The notes under the pieces are model-generated. The model ran no database searches and had not been told where the DNA came from. It saw only the letters and a program-made list of their open reading frames with translations. The translations under genes were made by a program, and so were the position numbers. From Kiritimatiellota bacterium (GTDB lineage: Bacteria; Verrucomicrobiota; Kiritimatiellia; RFP12; UBA1067): DNA of 50,544 nucleotides. Of the stretch, positions 33,252 to 40,317 are shown one piece after another (within the stretch, counting starts at the first letter, position 1; the number at the start of each line of letters is the position of its first letter). The stretch covers positions 1 through 50,544 of the forward strand of contig WRJS01000012.1 of NCBI GenBank assembly GCA_009778475.1. Direction: 5' to 3'.

Positions 33252-34300
33252 GGTTGGTCCTGATTGGCGATTTCCCATCGGCCGGTCTTGCGCGAGCCGA
33301 CACGCTTGATGATGCCTTGGTCTTGGAAGGATTTCAAATGACGTTCGACTGTTCGGGACGTAATGCCAAGCAATGCCGCAAGGCGAGACGCGGACAAGGA
33401 TGAATCACGTTTGAGATGGGCAATGATGTCCGCTTTTATCCCGACATTTATCCCGACATTTATCCCGACATTTTCTGTGGCATTTGTGGAACCTCGGGCA
33501 GGAATGCCCGAGCCGCTTTGTACCGTGGCAATGTCCACGTATTTGTAAAGGGAGTTTTCGATCACGCTCAGCATGAAGTCAATGAAGGGGCGGCAGTCCA
33601 CGCCGTCCGCATGGGACTCTTGGAGCGCCTTGTAATATCCGGCCTGATTGTGGTGGACAAGGGTCTCGACAGGCATCCACGCGAAGAGCGGGTTCCAGCG
33701 GGCCAGGATGAGCGTCTGCCAGAGGCGCCCGATGCGCCCGTTGCCGTCGCGGAACGGGTGGATGTGCTCGATCATGTAATGGACGGCGGAACTGTTGATC
33801 AGCGGGTGGGCCTCGGAGGTTTCGCCCGCGCGCAGAAGCCGGCGGACAAGCCCGGGCACTTCCGTCGCGGGGGAGCCGCTGTGCATGACCGCGCCGTCGC
33901 TGCGAACCACCGCGACCTCGACGGTGCGGAACTGGCCGGACTCGCCGATGAGCCTGTCCGTCATGCTTGCGTGCGCGTTGAGCAGCGACGTGACGTCCCA
34001 CGGGTTGTAGTTGTCCAACTCATTGTAGGCCCGCCATGCGTTCTGCACCTCCTTGATGTCCTTTGGGGGGCCGAGGACGGGTTTGCCGTTGATGACGGCG
34101 GCCACTTGCTCCAGCGTGAGCGTGTTCCCTTCGATGGCGGTGGAGGCGTGGACGGACATGATGCGGTTGATCTTGCGCAGGCGCAAGACGTCCCCGCATT
34201 GCTCTTCGCTCATCTTGACGCGCTCGAGCAATGCGTGAATGCCGCCGATCTTCTCATGCCATCTGGGGGATTCGGTATAATACGAACGGATCGTGTTCAT
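33248..34300 (-). CDS. Fic/DOC-family AMP-transferase-like protein with winged-helix C-terminus
   Basis: Fic domain protein, expected to transfer AMP or another nucleotide moiety to a target hydroxyl. The active site HPFRDGNGRIGRLW is intact (catalytic His, Asp, Asn and two Arg). An N-terminal TAIEGNTLT segment resembles the autoinhibitory motif ([S/T]xxxE[G/N]) of class II Fic proteins. The last about 70 residues form a winged-helix-like domain (SASRLAALLGITSRTVERHLKSF) that may bind DNA. Before it, a linker holds a perfect NVGI repeat from three 12-base copies (33437-33472) and the insertion SGSGIPAR. Length is 350. It lies 30 bases after the PIN toxin and overlaps the restriction gene by four. 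Whether it is a toxin, a regulator or a DNA-recruited effector is unknown. Confidence 0.87.
   Translation of the reverse strand: MNTIRSYYTESPRWHEKIGGIHALLERVKMSEEQCGDVLRLRKINRIMSVHASTAIEGNTLTLEQVAAVINGKPVLGPPKDIKEVQNAWRAYNELDNYNPWDVTSLLNAHASMTDRLIGESGQFRTVEVAVVRSDGAVMHSGSPATEVPGLVRRLLRAGETSEAHPLINSSAVHYMIEHIHPFRDGNGRIGRLWQTLILARWNPLFAWMPVETLVHHNQAGYYKALQESHADGVDCRPFIDFMLSVIENSLYKYVDIATVQSGSGIPARGSTNATENVGINVGINVGIKADIIAHLKRDSSLSASRLAALLGITSRTVERHLKSFQDQGIIKRVGSRKTGRWEIANQDQP
33437..33472. repeat. Three perfect 12-base tandem repeats in fic
   Basis: TATCCCGACATT three times in a row, in frame, giving repeated NVGI in the linker. Confidence 0.92.
33493..33512. repeat. Palindrome inside fic (CTCGGGCA)
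   Basis: CTCGGGCAGGAATGCCCGAG, a perfect 8-base stem with a 4-base loop, encoding GSGIPAR in the linker before the winged helix. A sibling copy sits in the helicase gene at 35110-35129. Confidence 0.9.
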
Positions 34301-34330
34301 TGGGAACTCTCGCGGATGATGATTTCGCGT

Positions 34331-34717
34331 TTACCACACGGATGGCACGGCGTATTTGCGGATGTTTGCGTCGGCGGTCAGGATGGTCATGCCCTCCGCC
34401 TGTGCCGTGGCGACAAGCAGCCGGTCGAACGGGTCGCGGTGGATGAACGGCAGGGCCTCGACAATTTCCACATGACGCGGCGCAACGGGCAGCAAGGTGA
34501 CGGGGCTATTTTCAAGTTTCTCTAAAAATGCCTTAACGCCGCCGTTAAACTCATGAATTTTTCCTAGGCTTACCTTGATGGCGATTTCCCACACGGAAAC
34601 AACGCTGATATGCAACGAGTGTGTGCGGTCTAATAACATTGCTCTCGCCTTGTGGGACAGGGTCTCGTGCTTATTAACCCACCAAAGGGCGGTGTGCGTA
34701 TCCAAAAGCAACTTCAT
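34331..34717 (-). CDS. vapC: PIN-domain ribonuclease toxin (VapC-like)
   Basis: Type II toxin of the PIN/VapC family, which cleaves tRNA or rRNA. The acidic residues are present: Asp in MKLLLDTHTALWW, Glu in VVSVWEIAIKVSLG, Asp in FIHRDPFDRLLVATAQ and Asp in ILTADANIR. Length of 128 is typical. Its ATG overlaps the antitoxin stop (ATGA, 34714-34717), so the two are co-translated. It is embedded between the PLD helicase and the Fic gene in the defence operon. The toxin may guard the operon or trigger growth arrest if defence fails; this is inference. Confidence 0.85.
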   Translation of the reverse strand: MKLLLDTHTALWWVNKHETLSHKARAMLLDRTHSLHISVVSVWEIAIKVSLGKIHEFNGGVKAFLEKLENSPVTLLPVAPRHVEIVEALPFIHRDPFDRLLVATAQAEGMTILTADANIRKYAVPSVW

Positions 34718-34995
34718 TCCATGTATTCCTTGAAGTCCTCCAACGGCGCGTCAAAATCGTCGGGGATGTTGAATTGTCCACGCATACAACCGAACACTTC
34801 CTCCCTTGACATTTTCTTTTTCCGTGGGATGGCTTCCGGTGTGACAGTTACGGTGAAGGGGATGCCATTGTGATTGACGACCCCTTTAATCAATATGCTG
34901 AGCGCATTGGAGGGTGAAACCCCAATGAATTCGCAGACTTTGTCAAACTGCTGCTTCGTCTCCTTGTCAACACGCGTGGAAACCTGCACAACCAT
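34714..34995 (-). CDS. Antitoxin with RelB/DinJ-like N-terminus and VapB-like C-terminus
   Basis: The 93-residue product looks like two known antitoxin halves joined. The first 45 residues (VVQVSTRVDKETKQQF... VSPSNALSILIKGVV) are a ribbon-helix-helix DNA-binding part of the RelB/DinJ kind. The last about 25 (FGCMRGQFNIPDDFDAPLEDFKEY) match the toxin-binding tail usual for VapB-type antitoxins paired with PIN toxins. It should bind and neutralise the PIN toxin encoded directly downstream and repress the shared promoter. It lies 54 bases after the helicase stop, and its ATG may be read from that transcript or from its own promoter in the AT-rich gap. Confidence 0.8.
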   Translation of the reverse strand: MVVQVSTRVDKETKQQFDKVCEFIGVSPSNALSILIKGVVNHNGIPFTVTVTPEAIPRKKKMSREEVFGCMRGQFNIPDDFDAPLEDFKEYME

Positions 34996-35049
34996 AAAAA
35001 CCCCTTCCGTTAAGATTTGTTAGCATTTTGCAACATTTTGCTTTCATTG

Positions 35050-38000
35050 TCAAACGGAAAAACTCTCGCTGATGATGATTTCGGGAAGGTGGTGCGGGTC
35101 ATTATAATCACGGGCAGGAGTTCCCGTGCCATCTTGACTGTCCGTGCCGCCTTGACTGTGCAACGGGTACTTGCGGGCGATTTTGAGGGTTTCGTCGAGT
35201 AGCACGGCGGGGCTGAGCGGGGCTTTCTTTACGGCGCGGGCGAGTTTGTTGACGTCGCGCTGGAGTTGCTGGAACTTGCCGAGGCTGAGGGCTGTCTTGG
35301 CGTTGAGCAGTATCTCGTGTTCCTCGGCGTTGGCAAGCGGCAGTTTCAGGATTGCGTCGAGCCAGCCCAGCGCGCGCTTCTCGTGCGGCCCTTGCGTGGT
35401 GTCCAGTTGCCGTTCGCGCTGTTTTTCCGCCGCCACCTTCTCGGCAAAGAATTGGATGGCCACCGAAACCTGCTCGTGGTGTCGCTCGTGCAGGGAGACG
35501 CCCTGCTCTGTTGGGTGTGCGCGGTATTCCTTCTCGGCTTGCAGGAAGGTGAGCTCCTCTGTCTCGCCGTTTTCCCGGACGCACAGGAAGGCGTCGCGCT
35601 TGTCGTCGCGGATGAAGGTGATGGTGGAGTCTTTCAGGACGGGTTTTTTGCGTCCGACGCGGGCGCGGGTGGAGAGGTTCTTGATGGACTTGAAGCGTTC
35701 GGGGTTTTCGTTTTTGAACGCGCGCAGGTCGAGGAGTATCCGCAACTTCTCGTCTTTGTCCTCGTTGATGGTCTTGTCGAAAAGCCCGAACGTGCCGGTG
35801 ATTTCATCGGGCGAGTAGATCTGGCTGTCCTCGCCCAAGGCGCTGTGGAAGGCCTGCAGCTTCATGATGGCCTTTTTTTCCAGTTCGATGTCGTTGTTCA
35901 CCTTGGCGGTGGGGAAGAAGTTGAAGATGTGGATTTCGCTTGCCGTTGAGCCGATGCGGTTGACGCGCCCGACGCGCTGCATCAGGCGGATGCTGTTCCA
36001 TGGCGTGTCGTAGTTGACGATGATGTTGGCGCGGTGCATATTGACGCCTTCCGCCAGCACCTCGGTGCTGATGCAGATGTCGTACTCGTCTTTTTGTTCG
36101 CTCGCCGGAATCTTCGCGTCAAAGTTCGCTTTCACCAGCGGGAACTTCTCACTCCGGTTTTTGCTGCTCACGACCAGCAGTTTGCCGAAGCCCTCCTTTT
36201 TCAGTTCCCGCTCGAGATAGGCGGACGTTTCCTGCGACTCGGAAAAGACGACCAGTTTCCCTTCTTTGTTGATGTCTCTCTTAAAAAGTTTCCCCTTCAA
36301 GTAGCGGATGAAAATTTCCAACTTGGGGTCGTTGTCGATTTCATCCCATTCGGCGATCAGTTCCGCCACCTGCTGCTGGTCGTGCGTCAAGCCTTCCAGA
36401 AAGCCGTGCTCGAAATCGTCCGCCGTGCAAATCTCAATCGTGGGGTCGGTCAGGGAGAGGTCGGTGAGCAAGTCCATCAGTTCCTCTTCCCGGCCGTCGT
36501 TGACATACTCGTTCACCTTGACGTTGGGCGCGATGAAAACGCGGTTCTTCTCGAACATGGCGACCATGGCGCGGGTCGCGTCCGAGAAGCGTTTGAGGGA
36601 CTGCTTGAACGCGAAAAAACTGCTGTCGATACGCTTGACCAGCAAGACCTTCATGATTTCCGCCAGCTGCGACGAGATCATGTCCGCCTGCCTGTACTTC
36701 GCCTTCTTGTGCGGCTTCAGAAACCGTATCGCCTGATAGCGGTAATAGGTCAAGCCCGACCGCAGGCAATCGATCGTTCGGTCGTACAGCGCCTCCAGAT
36801 GGGCGTCCAACTGGTAGAAGATTTTCTCGGGCGTTCTGACGGCAGGGAACACGACACCCTGCTCCGCCAAGTCCTTGGCGTACTCCTCGTTCTCGGCGAG
36901 GTCCGTGCGCGTGCGCCGGACGGTGAGCGGCTCGATGACCTTTTCACGGATGTCCTCGTACAGCGTTCTGACCGTCCCCGCGACTTTTGCGATGTCGGGC
37001 TCCTGCTTGATTTTCTTGTACGCCTCGATTTTCTTCGCGAAGAAATGTTGCAGGTTGCCCGTCTCCAGCGTGGAGTCCTTCGCGTCCTGAAACAGATAGA
37101 CCTGATTGGCGATGTCCTCCGGTCGGTTGTTCAGTGGCGTCGCGGAAACCAGCATGACTTTCTTCTGCTGGGCGTTGCGCGTCGGCGTCTTGCAGACCTT
37201 CTGCAGCTCGGTGTACATCCCGGCGGTGTCGTTGCGGAACTTGTGCGCCTCGTCCACGATGACCAAGTCGTACTCGTGCGGGCGGGACACCTTGTGCAGG
37301 CTCCCCGACGTGACGATCTTGTAATCGTGCAAGCCGAACTGCGACAGCGTCTCGTCCCAATTCTCGTACAGCGCGGGCGGGCAGATCACCAGCGTCTTTG
37401 AGAGGTATGAGGGGAAACCGTTGGAGTAAAAAAACTTTTTGGCGATCAGCGTCGCGACGACCGTCTTACCCAAGCCCACCACGTCGGACAGGAAAAAGCC
37501 GTTGTGCTTCATCATCTTCGCGTACCCGTCCGAAACGGCGTCCACCTGATACGAGAGTTTCTTGAAGCCGAACGGCAAGTCCTGTATCGAATTGGGGTCG
37601 AAGTCAACACTGCGCCCGAAATACTCGATCAGGAACTTGTAATAGACCTCAAAGGGCGTGAGCGCGTCATTGAGGAAAGTGCCACGCTTCAGCCGCTCCG
37701 CGAAATCCCGCCCGACCTCCACGCCCTCCTCCCACAAGCGGTTGAACGTCTCCGTCGCGAAATCGATGTCCGAGTCCTCGCGCAACTCCACGTTGAACTC
37801 GAAGTTGCGCTCCAGCCCGTTGTCCGTCAGGTTGCTCGACCCCGTGATCACCGAACCGTAACCGTGGGCGTGTTTCTCCTTCTCGCGGAAGATGTAGATT
37901 TTCGCGTGCAGGTTCTGCTTCGGGTGCACCCGTATGGCGACCTTCCCCGTGATGATGTCCTCGATCATCTGCTCCATCCCGGCCTCCACCGCCTTGTCAT

Positions 38001-38310
38001 ACGGCGCCTCCTGGATGTTCCTTCTCAAGTCCTCAAAAAACGCGCCGACGCTCTTCTCCGCATCCTCCAGAAAGAGAAGCCCCTGCCTCCCTGCCTCGAC
38101 GATCAGGCCGTCAACATTGATGCCCGCCAATATCCTGATCTCCTCCGCCTTCCCCACGAACGGGCGGATGCGGAAATAGCCCGATGCCCTGAAATACCCC
38201 ACCAGCGCATCAAAGAAATGGATGCTCTTGTACTCGAACACGCCCCGTATCTTGTTCAGCAGCGTATCCGTCGTTTCGTTCGTGAAAAACTTCGATGACG
38301 TCTTATCCAT
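35050..38310 (-). CDS. PLD nuclease-SNF2-family helicase
   Basis: Fusion of a phospholipase-D-fold nuclease half and an SF2/SNF2-type ATPase (1086 residues). The PLD HxK motif is NLHAKIYIF (His135, Lys137) with GSSNLTDNG after it. The helicase core has Walker A DVVGLGKTVVAT (about 278), DEAH box VIVDEAHKF (about 349), LVSATPLNN and the motif VI QRVGRVNRIGS (about 780). Such proteins act with DNA methyltransferases in restriction-like anti-phage systems. The C-terminus contains GTGTPAR, encoded by a palindrome, and ends in a low-complexity tail. AAGG precedes the ATG at 38310. It is the first gene of the operon, transcribed away from the MocA gene. Whether PLD cleaves DNA here is inferred from the fold only. 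Confidence 0.85.
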   Translation of the reverse strand: MDKTSSKFFTNETTDTLLNKIRGVFEYKSIHFFDALVGYFRASGYFRIRPFVGKAEEIRILAGINVDGLIVEAGRQGLLFLEDAEKSVGAFFEDLRRNIQEAPYDKAVEAGMEQMIEDIITGKVAIRVHPKQNLHAKIYIFREKEKHAHGYGSVITGSSNLTDNGLERNFEFNVELREDSDIDFATETFNRLWEEGVEVGRDFAERLKRGTFLNDALTPFEVYYKFLIEYFGRSVDFDPNSIQDLPFGFKKLSYQVDAVSDGYAKMMKHNGFFLSDVVGLGKTVVATLIAKKFFYSNGFPSYLSKTLVICPPALYENWDETLSQFGLHDYKIVTSGSLHKVSRPHEYDLVIVDEAHKFRNDTAGMYTELQKVCKTPTRNAQQKKVMLVSATPLNNRPEDIANQVYLFQDAKDSTLETGNLQHFFAKKIEAYKKIKQEPDIAKVAGTVRTLYEDIREKVIEPLTVRRTRTDLAENEEYAKDLAEQGVVFPAVRTPEKIFYQLDAHLEALYDRTIDCLRSGLTYYRYQAIRFLKPHKKAKYRQADMISSQLAEIMKVLLVKRIDSSFFAFKQSLKRFSDATRAMVAMFEKNRVFIAPNVKVNEYVNDGREEELMDLLTDLSLTDPTIEICTADDFEHGFLEGLTHDQQQVAELIAEWDEIDNDPKLEIFIRYLKGKLFKRDINKEGKLVVFSESQETSAYLERELKKEGFGKLLVVSSKNRSEKFPLVKANFDAKIPASEQKDEYDICISTEVLAEGVNMHRANIIVNYDTPWNSIRLMQRVGRVNRIGSTASEIHIFNFFPTAKVNNDIELEKKAIMKLQAFHSALGEDSQIYSPDEITGTFGLFDKTINEDKDEKLRILLDLRAFKNENPERFKSIKNLSTRARVGRKKPVLKDSTITFIRDDKRDAFLCVRENGETEELTFLQAEKEYRAHPTEQGVSLHERHHEQVSVAIQFFAEKVAAEKQRERQLDTTQGPHEKRALGWLDAILKLPLANAEEHEILLNAKTALSLGKFQQLQRDVNKLARAVKKAPLSPAVLLDETLKIARKYPLHSQGGTDSQDGTGTPARDYNDPHHLPEIIISESFSV
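35110..35129. repeat. Palindrome inside the helicase gene
   Basis: CACGGGCAGGAGTTCCCGTG, a 6-base stem with the same core as the fic palindrome. On the coding strand it gives GTGTPAR near the protein's C-terminus. Confidence 0.85.
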
Positions 38311-38388
38311 TGCAACCTTATATTGCGGGCTACCCCGTAACAGAGGGAACCGCCCTGCTGTACAATCCTGTCAATCCTGCCCCCAAAA

Positions 38389-39639
38389 TCACACCACCCA
38401 TGGCAAGCGGTGCGGGCGCAGCAGGCGGCGGCTCGCCTCCGCGTCGCCCGTGAACGTCAGCGTCGCAGGGTCGAACGTCAGTTTGCGCCCGAGGTGGAAC
38501 GCCACCGTCGCCGCGTGACACGTCACGTGCGGGAAATGGATATCCTCCGCCGGGGCCGTGGGGATGCGCCGCGACCGCACGCTCGCGAGGAATTCCGCAG
38601 GGTGCGCCACGGGACGCTCCCAGCGCTCCGCCTGAATCTTGCGCCCCTCCAAGAGGTTCGGCGCGGACACCGCGACGTCGCCGCTGTCATCCGTCTCCAC
38701 CCAGCCCTCATCGCCCTCGAAGCGCACCGCGCACGAACTCTTGAAGCCCTCCTCGCGGAACACGATTTTGACGCCGTCATCGAACGCCGCCTCCAGCCGC
38801 TTCGGCCCCGTCTTCTCATACGCCGTCGGGATGCCCCGCGTGCGCCCCAGCATATACTGGCAGAGGTCCACCGTGTGGCTGCCCCACTCCGTCAGGTCGC
38901 CGTGGAAATCGTACTGCGCGTGCCATCCGCCGCTGAGGTACTTCGCATTGAACGGCCGCCACGGCGCAGGCCCCAGCCACATGTCCCAGTCCACCGCGCC
39001 AGGGTCGGGCAACGCCTCGTCCGGCAGGAAACTGTTCTTGGACGAGTGCCCCATGTTGACCATGCCCGCGTGGAGCGTGTGCAGCCGACCGAGGCGGCCG
39101 CTCTTCGCGAGGTTCATGGCCGTGATGAAGTTGCCCACCGTCCGCCGCTGCACGCCGCCCTGATAGATGCGCTGGTAACGCCGCGCCGTGGCCAGCACCG
39201 CCGCCCCCTCGCGGATGGAGAGCGAGATGGGCTTCTCGCAATACACGTCCTTGCCCGACTGCATCGCCTGAATCGCCAGCTGCGCGTGCCAGCGGTCACC
39301 CGTCGCGATGTAGAGCGCATCGATGTCCTGCCGCGCGAACATCTCGCGGAAATCGCGGTACGCCGTGCAGTCCGAATTGTTGCAGAACGCATCCACGTCC
39401 TTCTTCATCTGCTCGCGGCGGTCTTTCATCGCGTCGCACACCGCCAGCACGCGCACACCCTGCTGGTGCATGAAGATCGGCATCATCTGCCGCCCCCGCC
39501 CGCCATAGCCCACGACGCCCATCGTTACCGTCCCCGACGGCGGCACCGCCCTTTGCGCCCGCGCCAGCGGCGCCGCCGCCGCGAACGCCGCCGCCTTCAA
39601 CAGGAACCCCCTCCGCCCCATGCTCACAAACGAATCCAT
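38389..39639 (-). CDS. Tat-exported Gfo/Idh/MocA-family oxidoreductase
   Basis: NAD(P)-dependent exported oxidoreductase. A Tat signal (MGRRGFLLKAAAF) leads into the Rossmann motif VVGYGGRGRQMM and AVCDAM. The catalytic EKP is intact (DVYCEKPISLS), unlike the related gene at 14542. The C-terminal domain has the usual GHSSKNSF... and HGDLTEWGSHTVDLCQYML segments. Length is 416. The start at 39639 has GGAGGG before it, and a promoter at 39668-39696 fits. The gene is transcribed in the same direction as the helicase operon, with only 78 bases between its stop and the helicase ATG. It probably acts on a carbohydrate outside the cytoplasm; the substrate is unknown. Confidence 0.86.
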   Translation of the reverse strand: MDSFVSMGRRGFLLKAAAFAAAAPLARAQRAVPPSGTVTMGVVGYGGRGRQMMPIFMHQQGVRVLAVCDAMKDRREQMKKDVDAFCNNSDCTAYRDFREMFARQDIDALYIATGDRWHAQLAIQAMQSGKDVYCEKPISLSIREGAAVLATARRYQRIYQGGVQRRTVGNFITAMNLAKSGRLGRLHTLHAGMVNMGHSSKNSFLPDEALPDPGAVDWDMWLGPAPWRPFNAKYLSGGWHAQYDFHGDLTEWGSHTVDLCQYMLGRTRGIPTAYEKTGPKRLEAAFDDGVKIVFREEGFKSSCAVRFEGDEGWVETDDSGDVAVSAPNLLEGRKIQAERWERPVAHPAEFLASVRSRRIPTAPAEDIHFPHVTCHAATVAFHLGRKLTFDPATLTFTGDAEASRRLLRPHRLPWVV

Positions 39640-39667
39640 ACAACAACCCTCCAAAAAGATTGGGATA

Positions 39668-39696
39668 AGTATATACCAACCCCGCCCAAACCGCAA
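39668..39696 (-). promoter_or_regulatory. Predicted promoter of the second MocA gene
   Basis: Minus strand: TTGCGG (39696-39691), 17-base spacer with CGGGG, TATACT (39673-39668), followed by TTATCC. Same design as at 27140-27168. Confidence 0.65.
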
Positions 39697-39853
39697 CACG
39701 AAACGTTAGCCAGAGTGCATAATGCGTTGCGTCATCATTCATGACACCGAAAATGGGGTGATGGATATGTCAAAGGGAGAGAGACGGGTGTAGATAGTCA
39801 ATTTAAATTGATGTTGTCACACTCCATTGAGTCGTGATGATCGCCGCCGTTCG

Positions 39854-40005
39854 CCATTGGCCGCGGTCGCGCCAACGGGGTCCCCTCATGCCCCATTGGC
39901 CGCGGTCGCGCCAACGGGGTCCCCCTCATGCCCCATTGGCCGCGGTCGCGCCAACGGGGTCCCCTTCATGCCCCATTGGCCGCGGTCGCGCCAACGGGGT
40001 CCCCT
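39854..40005. repeat. Four-copy tandem of the CCCCATTGGC palindrome
   Basis: CCATTGG starts at 39854, 39893, 39933 and 39973, a period of 39-40 bases. Each unit is a stem (CCCCATTGGC against GCCAACGGGG with one mismatch) followed by TCCCC and a short TCATGC-like linker. A single copy lies at 17220-17249. Confidence 0.92.
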
Positions 40006-40080
40006 ACTTTTTTTATCTGTCCGTAAAAATAGGATTGTTTTTCGCGCGGAAAACCGCTATAACTATGGCTTCACTTTTCA

Positions 40081-40170
40081 GGAGAGGTGACCGAGCGGCC
40101 GAAGGTGCAGCACTGGAAATGCTGTGTGCTCTTACGGGCACCGGGGGTTCGAATCCCTCCCTCTCCGCCA
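40081..40170 (+). tRNA. tRNA-Ser (anticodon GGA)
   Basis: A 90-base class II tRNA. The acceptor stem GGAGAGG (40081-40087) pairs with CCTCTCC (40160-40166), with discriminator G and encoded CCA. The anticodon loop is CTGGAAA, giving GGA for UCC/UCU. A long variable arm (GTGCTCTTACGGGCAC) and a GGTTCGAATCC T-arm are present, all as expected for tRNA-Ser. Confidence 0.97.
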
Positions 40171-40317
40171 TTCACTACGTTTGCCTGATCTCGCATTGCA
40201 AGCCTAAATGTTGTGTGCATGGAAAATTTTGTTGTGCTTTTCGTGTTGACCATGAGGCAATCTTTAAATACCCTTATCGTATGTTTTTGGGAGCATTAGG
40301 TTTTAGGTTGGTGGGAC

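Larger units (their letters stand above)
39640..40080. other. Intergenic region with tandem palindromes before tRNA-Ser
   Basis: 441 bases without a real gene: promoter region of the MocA gene on the left, four tandem palindromes in the middle, and a short stretch that should carry the tRNA promoter on the right. Confidence 0.65.

Noticed and set aside
39854..40005. Possible CRISPR array
   Set aside because: The copies are separated only by a few constant bases, with no variable spacers, and no cas genes are in the window. It is a tandem palindrome.
40071..40253. Minus-strand 60-residue frame reading GGEGGIRTPG
   Set aside because: It is the reverse complement of tRNA-Ser; this peptide is a well-known false product of tRNA-antisense frames.
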